The notes under the pieces were generated by a model, which did not search any database, was not told the DNA's origin, and saw only the letters and a program-made list of their open reading frames with translations. The translations under genes and the position numbers were made by a program. A stretch of DNA of 32,721 nt from an uncultured Clostridia bacterium (lineage in GTDB: Bacteria > Bacillota > Clostridia > Oscillospirales > Acutalibacteraceae), in the NCBI GenBank assembly GCA_946184925.1, contig CAMHHL010000018.1:1-32721 (forward strand), read 5' to 3'. Shown in pieces: positions 14,767 to 22,395 of this stretch. Position 1 is the first letter of the stretch, and each line of letters opens with the position of its first letter.

Positions 14767-15777
14767 TTATCTGTAATCAATGGGCAGGCTCGCGACAGCA
14801 TTCAGGCTGAGGTCGGCGATATTACCGCTTAGATATTCATAATACCCCTGCGAACCGACCATAGCGGCATTGTCGGTGCAGACGCTCTTGTCGGGCATAA
14901 AGAACCTTACGCCGTTCTTCGCGCTTTCCTCGGCGAGTCTTTTGCGCAGAAGCGAGTTTGCGGACACGCCTCCGGCAACCACCAGAGTTTTCGCGCCAAA
15001 GTCTGAACACGCCTTGAGCGTATTGCTGACAAGCAGCTCCACAACGGCACTGCGGAAGGAAGCGCAAACGTCCTCCTTGGGGATGTCCTCTCCCCTCTGC
15101 TCCATGTTGTGAATAAGGTTGAGAACGGCGGTCTTTAGCCCCGAAAAGCTGAAATCATACGGAGCGTCATGAACAACCGGGCGCGGAAATTTGAACGCCT
15201 CGGGATTGCCGAGCTCGGCAACCCGGTCCATCTCGATTCCGCCGGGATAGGGCATTCCCATTGTCCTCGCCGCCTTGTCAAAGGCTTCGCCTGCGGCGTC
15301 ATCGCGCGTCTTGCCGATTATCTTCATCTTGGTATAGTCCTCAACCATAACGATATGGCTGTGACCTCCGCTGACGACAAGACACATGAAAGGCGGTTTT
15401 AATTCCTTATGAGAAATATAGTTTGAAGCTATATGACTTCTCAAATGATGTGTGGGGACAAGAGGCTTGCCTGTCGCAAGCGAAAGTCCCTTGGCAAAAT
15501 TTACTCCGACGAGCAGCGCTCCGATAAGACCGGGAGCGTGCGTCACGGCTATCGCCTCGACGTCGTCCATTGTCGCGTCTGCCTCATCCAGAGCATTCTG
15601 AACAACCTGAACTATCGCCTCGGCGTGACGTCGCGAGGCAATCTCCGGCACTACTCCGCCGTATAGCTTGTGCTCCTCGACCTGAGAAGCGATAACGGAG
15701 CTGAGAACCTTCCTGCCGTCCTCGACAACCGCGGCGGCAGTCTCGTCGCAGGATGATTCTATCGACAAAATTTTCAT
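14767..15777 (-). CDS. tsaD: tRNA N6-threonylcarbamoyladenosine synthase subunit TsaD
   Basis: 336 residues from ATG 15777 with AAAGGA upstream; the frame stays open further back inside rimI, but homology begins at MKILSIESSCDET. TsaD transfers the threonylcarbamoyl group to A37 of ANN-decoding tRNAs together with TsaB and TsaE. The metal-binding H111-LRS-H115 is present, along with VSGGHSHIV, VAGGVSANSLLR and the late CTDNAAMVG aspartate. The neighbour upstream is RimI, a common pairing in Firmicutes; tsaB and tsaE are not in this window. Confidence 0.97.
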   Translation of the reverse strand: MKILSIESSCDETAAAVVEDGRKVLSSVIASQVEEHKLYGGVVPEIASRRHAEAIVQVVQNALDEADATMDDVEAIAVTHAPGLIGALLVGVNFAKGLSLATGKPLVPTHHLRSHIASNYISHKELKPPFMCLVVSGGHSHIVMVEDYTKMKIIGKTRDDAAGEAFDKAARTMGMPYPGGIEMDRVAELGNPEAFKFPRPVVHDAPYDFSFSGLKTAVLNLIHNMEQRGEDIPKEDVCASFRSAVVELLVSNTLKACSDFGAKTLVVAGGVSANSLLRKRLAEESAKNGVRFFMPDKSVCTDNAAMVGSQGYYEYLSGNIADLSLNAVASLPIDYR

Positions 15778-15790
15778 ATATACAGTCCTT

Positions 15791-16225
15791 TTATGTAAAG
15801 TATTTTGTGAGCAGGAGGGCATTTTCGGTCGGATTCCTGTAATAATTCTTCCGCTCGCCCACACGCTCAAAGCCCAGCGAGGAATAGAGCTCAACCGCTG
15901 CGGTGTTCGACGGTCTGACTTCGAGCGTCAGAAAACTCAGTTTCGGCGAAAACTCGTCAATCACGTGTGCGACAAGCGCTCTGCCGATTCCGCGGCGCCT
16001 GAACCCGGGATTAACGGCAACGTTCAGGATATAGCCCTCGTCCGCCGCGACAGTCAGCCCGATGTAGCCGACTTTCTCCCCGTTCTCAACAGCGAGAAAC
16101 ATGCTGTTGCAGGCAACGCCGAGAGTGTCGCTGATGCTTTTGAGACTCCACGGCGAAGAAAAGCAAAGCTGCTCAAGCTCCGCGATGTCGGGAGCGTCCT
16201 CGGGGGTAGCTTTTTTTATAATCAT
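15791..16225 (-). CDS. rimI: RimI-type ribosomal-protein/N-alpha acetyltransferase (GNAT)
   Basis: 144 residues from ATG 16225, which overlaps the upstream phosphatase stop as ATGA. GNAT fold: the acetyl-CoA pyrophosphate loop is NPGFRRRGIGRAL (72-83), followed by LEVRPSNTAAVELYSSLGF (101-119) with E102 and Y114 in the usual catalytic places. RimI acetylates the N-terminus of ribosomal protein S18 in E. coli; its target here is inferred. It lies 13 bases upstream of tsaD in the same operon. Confidence 0.92.
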   Translation of the reverse strand: MIIKKATPEDAPDIAELEQLCFSSPWSLKSISDTLGVACNSMFLAVENGEKVGYIGLTVAADEGYILNVAVNPGFRRRGIGRALVAHVIDEFSPKLSFLTLEVRPSNTAAVELYSSLGFERVGERKNYYRNPTENALLLTKYFT

Positions 16226-16650
16226 ATTTCTTTTAAAGAAATTCGTACAGCGTCATAAATCTCATCACGGCACCGTCTGTAGTCGTCCTCGTCGCCGCCG
16301 AAGGGGTCGGGAATTCCGCCTGTTTCGGCTCCGAGCAGCCAGACCTTGTAGGGATTGGCACCGAGAGCTATGAGCGCGTGCTTGTGCTGGGGGCTCATTG
16401 TGAAGATGAAATCATACTCGGACAAATCGAGCTCCCTGACTGATTTTGTGCGGTGGCGCGAGATATCAACGCCGATTTCCCTGCAAACTGAAATTGCGAA
16501 ATCCGAAGCCGGTCTGCCCTTGACTGTGGAGATGCCTGCGCTGTCGGCAACTATGCCGAGCGAGCTCTCCTCGGAGATTTTCTCACAAATTCCCTGTGCC
16601 ATCGGGCTGCGGCAGGTATTGCCTGTGCATACGAACAAAATCCTCTTCAT
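16222..16650 (-). CDS. Low-molecular-weight protein-tyrosine/arginine phosphatase
   Basis: 142 residues from ATG 16650, with GGAAGGG 6 bases upstream; a TTG 18 bases earlier has no ribosome-binding site of its own. The signature C-x5-R loop is CTGNTCRS (C8 to R14), and the general acid lies in IPDPFGGD (D115), so the enzyme should be active. Family members remove phosphate from tyrosine or, in Bacillus YwlE, from arginine. The target is not evident. It stops in an ATGA overlap with rimI and starts 33 bases after polA. Confidence 0.92.
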   Translation of the reverse strand: MKRILFVCTGNTCRSPMAQGICEKISEESSLGIVADSAGISTVKGRPASDFAISVCREIGVDISRHRTKSVRELDLSEYDFIFTMSPQHKHALIALGANPYKVWLLGAETGGIPDPFGGDEDDYRRCRDEIYDAVRISLKEI

Positions 16651-16683
16651 AAAAAACCCTTCCTTCAACTGTTTCGCCGGAAT

Positions 16684-19230
16684 TTATCCCTTTGCGTCGT
16701 ACCATGTCTCGCCGACAGAAGCCTCGGCAACGAGCGGAACGCTGAGAGTGACCGCCTTTTCCATCTCCTCCTGCAGGAGCATTGCGACACGCATCGCTTC
16801 GTGAGCAGGAGCCTCGACAATCAGCTCGTCGTGAACCTGAAGAATCAATCTCGCCTCGAGACCTTCCTCCCGAATCCGGTTGTCGACGTTAATCATAGCG
16901 ATTTTGATAATGTCGGCGGCTGTACCCTGAATCGGCATATTACGCGCTACGCGCTCGCCGAAGGCTCTGGTGTTGAAATTGCCGGTGTTGAGCTCGGGGA
17001 GATATCTCCTCCTGCCGAACATCGTCACGGCGTAGCCCGTCTCACGGGCACTTTCAACGACGTTTTTCATATAATTATCTATTCCGCTGTAGTGAGCGAG
17101 ATAGGATTTGATGTAGTTTGACGCCTCTTTGTTTGAGACCTTGATATCCTTGGCGAGCGAGAACGCTCCGATACCGTAGACAATTCCGAAGTTGACCGCC
17201 TTGGCGCGCGAACGCATCTGCGGCGTGACCATATCAAGCGGCATATTGAAAACCTGAGACGCGGTAATCGCGTGGATATCGACGTTGTTTTTGAACGCGT
17301 CAATCATGTTCTTATCGCCCGAAAGGTGAGCAAGAACCCTCAGTTCAATCTGGCTGTAGTCGGCATCAACGAGAACCTTGCCCTCGTCGGCGACGAAGAA
17401 CTTGCGCATTTCTCTGCCGAGCTCGGTGCGGACGGGAATGTTCTGGAGATTCGGCTCGGTAGAGCTGATTCTGCCGGTTCGCGTCTCAGTCTGGTTGAAG
17501 CTCGAGTGAATTCGTCCGTCATCGGCAATCACCTTGAGAAGTCCATCGCAGTAGGTGGATTTGAGCTTGGCGAGAGTTCTGTAGTTGAGAACCATGTCGA
17601 CAACGGGATAATTATATCGCAAGCCCTCGAGCACGTCGGCGTTGGTGGAATAGCCGTTCTTGGTTTTTTTCTTTGCCGGAAGTCCCATATCCTCGAACAG
17701 GGCAACTCCCAGCTGTTTCGGGGAATTGATATTGAATTCATAGCCGACCTGAGCGTAAATCTCCCGACGAAGATTCTCTATCTGCCCGGTCAGCGCGTCA
17801 CCGTAGCTTTTGATTCCTTCCCTGTCGACGGAAAATCCGATGTTCTCCATTTTGGCGAGGACATTCGCAAGCGGAATCTCGATGTCGTTCAAAAGCGAGG
17901 TCATGCCCTTTTCCTCAACATCGGCGAGGAGCTTCTCGGTCAGCTGAGGTAAGACGTAAGCATAAGCGTATATTTCTTTTTCAGAATTATCAATCACGGG
18001 AAGCTCGAGCCCGTAGGACACACTGAGCTTGTCGAGCCCGTAGGACGAAGCCGACGGCTGCAAAAGGTAAGCAGCAAGCAGAAGGTCTGTTCTGAGCCCT
18101 TTCAGCTCAAAGCCGTTTTTATCGGCATAGGAAAAGAGCGGCTTGCTGTCAAAGGTGTATTTTTTTACGCCTTCATCGGAGAGCAAAGCGTCAATTGCGC
18201 CCTTATCATTTAATATAGAAACACTGTTTTCGTCCGAAATAATGAGAGTGATATCCGAGCCTTTAAATTCCGCTGCGAAGTATAATTCCTTTTTGGAATA
18301 TTCTTTTATTTCTTTTGTGGAAATATGAAGCTTTTCGGCAGGAGTTTCGGCATTCTCCGCGGCGTTCTGCTTTTCCCTGAGTCCCAGAGAATCAATGAGC
18401 TTGAAAAGCTCCAAGCTGCCCATGAAGCGGATAGTTTCCTCAACGTCCGACGGCTCGATTTTATAGCTGTCGAGGTCGGTGTCAATCGGGATATCGCGCT
18501 TTATCTCGCCGAGCATACGGCTGAGGAAGGCGTTGTCCCTGCTTTCGCGGAGCTTTTTTCGCATTCCTTCCTTAATATCTATTGTATCCAGATTTTCATA
18601 TATATTATCAATATTTCCGAAACGCTGAATCAAATCCGCAGCGCCCTTGGGACCGATTCCGGCAACTCCGGGGATACAGTCTGAGCTGTCGCCCTGAATT
18701 GCCTTCAGCTCGAGCATTCCGGCAGGAGAAACGCCGTAGTCATCAAAAAGCTTCTTCGGCGTATACATTATATTACCCTTGTTTGAGGCGAGGTCAACGG
18801 TGATGTTGTCGGTGATAAGCTGGAGCGAATCGCGGTCGCCTGTCGCGATAAAGCAGGTGTTTCCGCTGTCCTCGGCTGCCTTTGAGAGAGTTCCGAGGAT
18901 ATCGTCAGCCTCATACCCCTCGCAGGTGACAAGCTTGTAGCCGAGCATTGTGAGCAGCTTTTTGAGCGGCTCAAGCTGAGCGGCGAGTTCGTCGGGCATA
19001 CCCTTGCGGTTAGCCTTGTAGCCGTCGTACACCTTGTGACGGAAGGTTTGAGCCTTGAGGTCAAATGCGATGGCAACCCTGTCGGGGTTTGTTTCGGATT
19101 TGATTTTTTCAAGCATATTGATAAAGCCGTAAATCGCGTTTGTCGGCTGACCGCTTTTTGTAGTCAGCGGTCTGATTCCGTAGAACGCACGGTTGAGTAT
19201 GCTGTTGCCGTCTACCACTAAAAGCGTCAT
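16684..19230 (-). CDS. polA: DNA polymerase I
   Basis: 848 residues from ATG 19230, which overlaps the alr stop as ATGA; no ribosome-binding site supports the longer frame. The N-terminal 5'-3' exonuclease (about 1-285) shows LLVVDGNSILNRAFYG, YEADDILGTLSK, GDRDSLQLI and GPKGAADLIQRFG. The middle (about 300-460) is a 3'-5' exonuclease-like fold whose first acidic motif reads YFAAEFKG, without the usual DTE, so proofreading is probably lost, as in Bacillus and Taq enzymes. The polymerase domain has motif A DADYSQIELRVLAHL, motif B RSRAKAVNFGIVYG and motif C LQVHDELIVE (H800-D801). It removes RNA primers and fills gaps in repair. Confidence 0.98.
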   Translation of the reverse strand: MTLLVVDGNSILNRAFYGIRPLTTKSGQPTNAIYGFINMLEKIKSETNPDRVAIAFDLKAQTFRHKVYDGYKANRKGMPDELAAQLEPLKKLLTMLGYKLVTCEGYEADDILGTLSKAAEDSGNTCFIATGDRDSLQLITDNITVDLASNKGNIMYTPKKLFDDYGVSPAGMLELKAIQGDSSDCIPGVAGIGPKGAADLIQRFGNIDNIYENLDTIDIKEGMRKKLRESRDNAFLSRMLGEIKRDIPIDTDLDSYKIEPSDVEETIRFMGSLELFKLIDSLGLREKQNAAENAETPAEKLHISTKEIKEYSKKELYFAAEFKGSDITLIISDENSVSILNDKGAIDALLSDEGVKKYTFDSKPLFSYADKNGFELKGLRTDLLLAAYLLQPSASSYGLDKLSVSYGLELPVIDNSEKEIYAYAYVLPQLTEKLLADVEEKGMTSLLNDIEIPLANVLAKMENIGFSVDREGIKSYGDALTGQIENLRREIYAQVGYEFNINSPKQLGVALFEDMGLPAKKKTKNGYSTNADVLEGLRYNYPVVDMVLNYRTLAKLKSTYCDGLLKVIADDGRIHSSFNQTETRTGRISSTEPNLQNIPVRTELGREMRKFFVADEGKVLVDADYSQIELRVLAHLSGDKNMIDAFKNNVDIHAITASQVFNMPLDMVTPQMRSRAKAVNFGIVYGIGAFSLAKDIKVSNKEASNYIKSYLAHYSGIDNYMKNVVESARETGYAVTMFGRRRYLPELNTGNFNTRAFGERVARNMPIQGTAADIIKIAMINVDNRIREEGLEARLILQVHDELIVEAPAHEAMRVAMLLQEEMEKAVTLSVPLVAEASVGETWYDAKG

Positions 19231-20390
19231 ATCTTGTACATCACTTCCGTAATTTTCTCGTTGTGAACATAGAGACGCGGCACACGCTTTGAAACGGTGC
19301 ACACAACCTCATAGTTAATAGTATCAGCCGATTCGGCGAGTTCATCCGCACTGCGCGCGCCTTCGCCGAAAACAACAACCTCGTCGCCCGGCTTTACGTC
19401 AATTCCGGTTACGTCAAGCATAGCCTGATCCATGCATATTCTGCCGACAACAGGAGCTTTTTCTCCATTGACGAGCATATACCCGTCCTTCGCGTAGGCT
19501 CTGATGAAGCCGTCGGCATATCCCACCGGAACGGTGGCGATTTTCATCTTCTTCTCCGCCTCAAAGGTTCTGCCGTAGGAGATTGTGGCGCCCTTTTCAA
19601 CGGTCTTGACATGGGCGATGACGGTTTTGAGCGTCATACAGGGCTTGAGAGCCATTCTGTCGCTGAGAGCCGGAGACGGAGCAAGACCGTAGAGAATAAT
19701 TCCGGCTCTGACCATATTGCAATAGGTCTCGGGATAGTCCTCTATCGCGCCCGAATTTGAACAGTGGACATATTTAAATGTAACGTTATTTTCTTTCAAA
19801 GAATTAACAACGCGCTCGAAATTATCGAACTGCTTCTGCGTAAACTCTCTGCCGTCCTCGGCGCTGTCGGAAACACAGAAGTGGGTGAAAATTCCCTCGG
19901 GAATAAGATTTTTGAGCGAGCACACCTTTTTTATTTCTTCTAAGGAATTATCATCTCTCGGAAACTCCTGACACATAAAGCCGATGCGGCTCATTCCGGT
20001 GTCAAGCTTGACATGCATTTTAACCTTTACTCCTGCCTTTTCGCACTCAAAGTTCAGCGCTTCGGCATATTCAGCGGAGAAAACCGCCTGTCTGATGTCC
20101 AGCGTACTGAGCTCGGCGGCGAGCGCCGCGGGAGTATAGCCGAGAATCAAAATCGGAGTTTTGATTCCGTTATCCCTGAGCTCGTGAGCCTCGTCAATGT
20201 TGCTGACAGCAAAAAAATCCGCTCCGAGCTTTTCGTAGAGCTCGGCAAGAGCCACGGCTCCGTGACCGTAGCCGTCGGCTTTAATCACGCAGCACACCTT
20301 CGCTCCGTTCACTTTTTCCTTTATAAGTCTGAAATTGTCACGCGCGTTATCGAGCGAAATGTCCGCCCATGTACGCTTCAAAACGTCCAT
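19227..20390 (-). CDS. alr: Alanine racemase
   Basis: 387 residues from ATG 20390 with AGGCGAG upstream. The PLP-dependent enzyme makes D-alanine for peptidoglycan. The PLP lysine lies in VIKADGYGHG (K37) and the second catalytic base in ISYGRTF (Y272). KLDTGMSRIGF, HCSNSGA, VPVGYADG and GRICMDQ complete the family pattern. It is the first gene of the nine-gene minus-strand operon and overlaps polA by 4 bases. The divergent putP promoter lies in the same 204-base gap. Confidence 0.97.
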   Translation of the reverse strand: MDVLKRTWADISLDNARDNFRLIKEKVNGAKVCCVIKADGYGHGAVALAELYEKLGADFFAVSNIDEAHELRDNGIKTPILILGYTPAALAAELSTLDIRQAVFSAEYAEALNFECEKAGVKVKMHVKLDTGMSRIGFMCQEFPRDDNSLEEIKKVCSLKNLIPEGIFTHFCVSDSAEDGREFTQKQFDNFERVVNSLKENNVTFKYVHCSNSGAIEDYPETYCNMVRAGIILYGLAPSPALSDRMALKPCMTLKTVIAHVKTVEKGATISYGRTFEAEKKMKIATVPVGYADGFIRAYAKDGYMLVNGEKAPVVGRICMDQAMLDVTGIDVKPGDEVVVFGEGARSADELAESADTINYEVVCTVSKRVPRLYVHNEKITEVMYKI

Positions 20391-20444
20391 TTTCTCGCCT
20401 TTCTCTTAAATCAGGTGCATTTTCGCATAATTATAGTTATAACA

Positions 20445-20473
20445 ATTATAATCTATAACGACTTTTAAATCAA
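20445..20473 (-). promoter_or_regulatory. Promoter of the alr-to-yqgF operon
   Basis: Minus-strand TTGATT (20473-20468), 17-base spacer, TATAAT (20450-20445), about 55 bases before the alr ATG. It is the only clear promoter seen for the nine-gene run. Confidence 0.75.
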
Positions 20474-20511
20474 TGCTTATTTAGAAATATAATCAATTTA
20501 TTATTTGATGG

Positions 20512-20540
20512 TTGCAAAATATTCTTTAATGTGCTAAAAT
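20512..20540 (+). promoter_or_regulatory. Promoter of the putP-like gene
   Basis: TTGCAA (20512-20517), 17-base spacer, TAAAAT (20535-20540), 54 bases before ATG 20595. It diverges from the alr promoter without overlap. Confidence 0.65.
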
Positions 20541-20594
20541 TGTAAAGTGTTGTCGTATTTCGGCACAGTGTAAAACTAAAATTGGGGGTAAATT

Positions 20595-22160
20595 ATGTCA
20601 ACGACAAACGTTATTGTTCTCTGCGCGTTCGCGTTCTATATGCTCGTAATGATTGGCATCGGCGCTTTCTATTCACGCAAGACAAAGAACAACGAGGACT
20701 ACTTCCTCGGCGGACGTAATCTCGGCGCGTGGACCGCGGCGCTCTCCGCAGAGGCTTCGGATATGAGCGGATGGCTCCTTATGGGACTTCCCGGCTCGTT
20801 CTATCTTCTCGGCTCGGGAGATATCTGGATTGCCGTCGGACTGCTTATCGGAACAGTTCTCAACTGGTATCTCATTTCAGGCAGACTCAGAAGATACACC
20901 ATCGCGGCAGGCAACAGCCTGACAATCCCTTCCTTCTTTGAGAACCGTTTCAAGGACAAGGGTGCGCTCAAACTCGTTTCCGCAATCATCATCACGTTAT
21001 TCTTTGCTGTTTATACAGCTTCGGCGTTCTCAAGCGGCGCGAAGCTTTTCGCCACACTTTTCGGCGACGGCTCCAAGGCAAGCTATGAGAGCACCTATCT
21101 CATCGGTCTGATTATCGCCGCGGCGGTTATTCTTGTTTACACCTTCCTCGGCGGCTTCAAGGCTGTATGTACAACCGACCTTATTCAGGGTATCATGATG
21201 CTCGTCGCGATTCTCACCGTTCCGATTATAGCGTACTCTGTTCTCACCTTTGACACCTCGTTCAGCGGCGCTCTCGCTCAGCACGGAGTTACGGACGCAG
21301 GCTCGTTTATCAATCCGATGACGGTTGAAGGCGCGCAGATTTCATGGCAGCAGGTTGTGTCAGGTCTTGCGTGGGGACTCGGCTACTTCGGTATGCCTCA
21401 TATTCTCGTCAGATTTATGGCTATCAAGAGCGAAGCCGAAATCAAAAAGTCGAGAAAGGTTGCGATTACCTGGGTAACAATCGCGTTCATCGCATCGTTC
21501 CTCATCGGTATCGTAGGCAGAGCTTATCTCAAGGCTCAGCTCGACGCTGACACAAGCGAAACAGTATTCATTCGAATGATTCAGCAGCTTTTCACAGGCA
21601 ACGGTTTTGTAATCTTCATCGGCGGAATTTTCCTTTGCGGAATTTTGGCGGCGATTATGAGTACGGCGGACAGCCAGCTGCTCGTAACGGCTTCGGCAAT
21701 TTCAGAGGATATCTACAAGGGTACAATCCGGAAGAAAGCAAGCGAAAAGAGCGCGCTCTGGGTAGGCAGAATTGCCGTTGTAGTTATCGCGGTTATCGCC
21801 TTTGTAATTGCGCTTGACCCGAAATCGAGCATCATGGGACTTGTTTCGGACGCATGGGCAGGCTTCGGCGCTGCGTTCGGTCCGATTATCCTGCTCGCAC
21901 TGTTCTGGAAGCGCTCCAACTGGCAGGGCGCCCTCGCCGGAATGATTGCCGGCGCGGTTTCCATCATCGTATGGGACTACATTCCGCTCATATCAACAGC
22001 GGACGGAATGGTAACAATCGGCTCGTCCACCGGACTTTATTCACTTGCCGTAGGCTTCCCGGCTGCACTTATAGTTGCGGTTATCGTATCGCTCGTCACA
22101 AAGAAGCCAGACGCTGTAATCGTCAGGGAATTCGAGAGCGTAAAGGCTCACAAAGCATAA
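20595..22160 (+). CDS. putP: Sodium/proline-type solute symporter (SSS family)
   Basis: 521 residues with about 13 hydrophobic segments. The N-terminal KNNEDYFLGGRNLGAWTAALSAEASDMSGWLLMGLPG region (residues 31-66) matches PutP, with the Na+-site aspartate at D56. Other family marks are the loop GLGYFGMPHILVRFMA and STADSQLLVTASAISEDIYKG. The protein should import proline (or a related solute) with Na+ at the membrane; proline is the best guess from similarity. ATG 20595 has GGGGG upstream. It is monocistronic, followed by a hairpin. Confidence 0.92.
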   Translation: MSTTNVIVLCAFAFYMLVMIGIGAFYSRKTKNNEDYFLGGRNLGAWTAALSAEASDMSGWLLMGLPGSFYLLGSGDIWIAVGLLIGTVLNWYLISGRLRRYTIAAGNSLTIPSFFENRFKDKGALKLVSAIIITLFFAVYTASAFSSGAKLFATLFGDGSKASYESTYLIGLIIAAAVILVYTFLGGFKAVCTTDLIQGIMMLVAILTVPIIAYSVLTFDTSFSGALAQHGVTDAGSFINPMTVEGAQISWQQVVSGLAWGLGYFGMPHILVRFMAIKSEAEIKKSRKVAITWVTIAFIASFLIGIVGRAYLKAQLDADTSETVFIRMIQQLFTGNGFVIFIGGIFLCGILAAIMSTADSQLLVTASAISEDIYKGTIRKKASEKSALWVGRIAVVVIAVIAFVIALDPKSSIMGLVSDAWAGFGAAFGPIILLALFWKRSNWQGALAGMIAGAVSIIVWDYIPLISTADGMVTIGSSTGLYSLAVGFPAALIVAVIVSLVTKKPDAVIVREFESVKAHKA

Positions 22161-22175
22161 AATTCATGAACATTT

Positions 22176-22210
22176 CGGGTGTCGCATTTGCGGCACCCGT
22201 TTGCGTTTCC
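22176..22210 (+). terminator. Terminator of the putP-like gene
   Basis: CGGGTGTCG and CGGCACCCG form a 9-base stem with one G-T pair (22176-22184 / 22191-22199), followed by TTTGCGTTTCCTT, 15 bases after the stop codon. Confidence 0.75.
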
Positions 22211-22322
22211 TTACCAATTCTTGGATAAGTTTTGATTTTGTAAAATCGTTTTCATTGGTTAAAATTTTGATACAATGACATAAAAATCTTATCAAAAAAG
22301 AAATATTTTTGCACATTGTCTA

Positions 22323-22351
22323 TTGATTTATGAAGCCGTATATTTTATAAT
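22323..22351 (+). promoter_or_regulatory. Promoter of the X25-repeat secreted protein
   Basis: TTGATT (22323-22328), 17-base spacer, TATAAT (22346-22351), 44 bases before ATG 22396, whose ribosome-binding site is a full AAGGAGG. Both signals are near consensus, which agrees with the gene's strongly biased codons and suggests high expression. Confidence 0.75.
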
Positions 22352-22395
22352 GTAAATGGTTTAGAACCAAATATTTTTTAAAGGAGGAAATTCCG

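Noticed and set aside
18120..18340. Active proofreading exonuclease in PolA
   Set aside because: The first motif reads YFAAEFKG instead of the acidic DTE pattern, so the domain is probably structural only.
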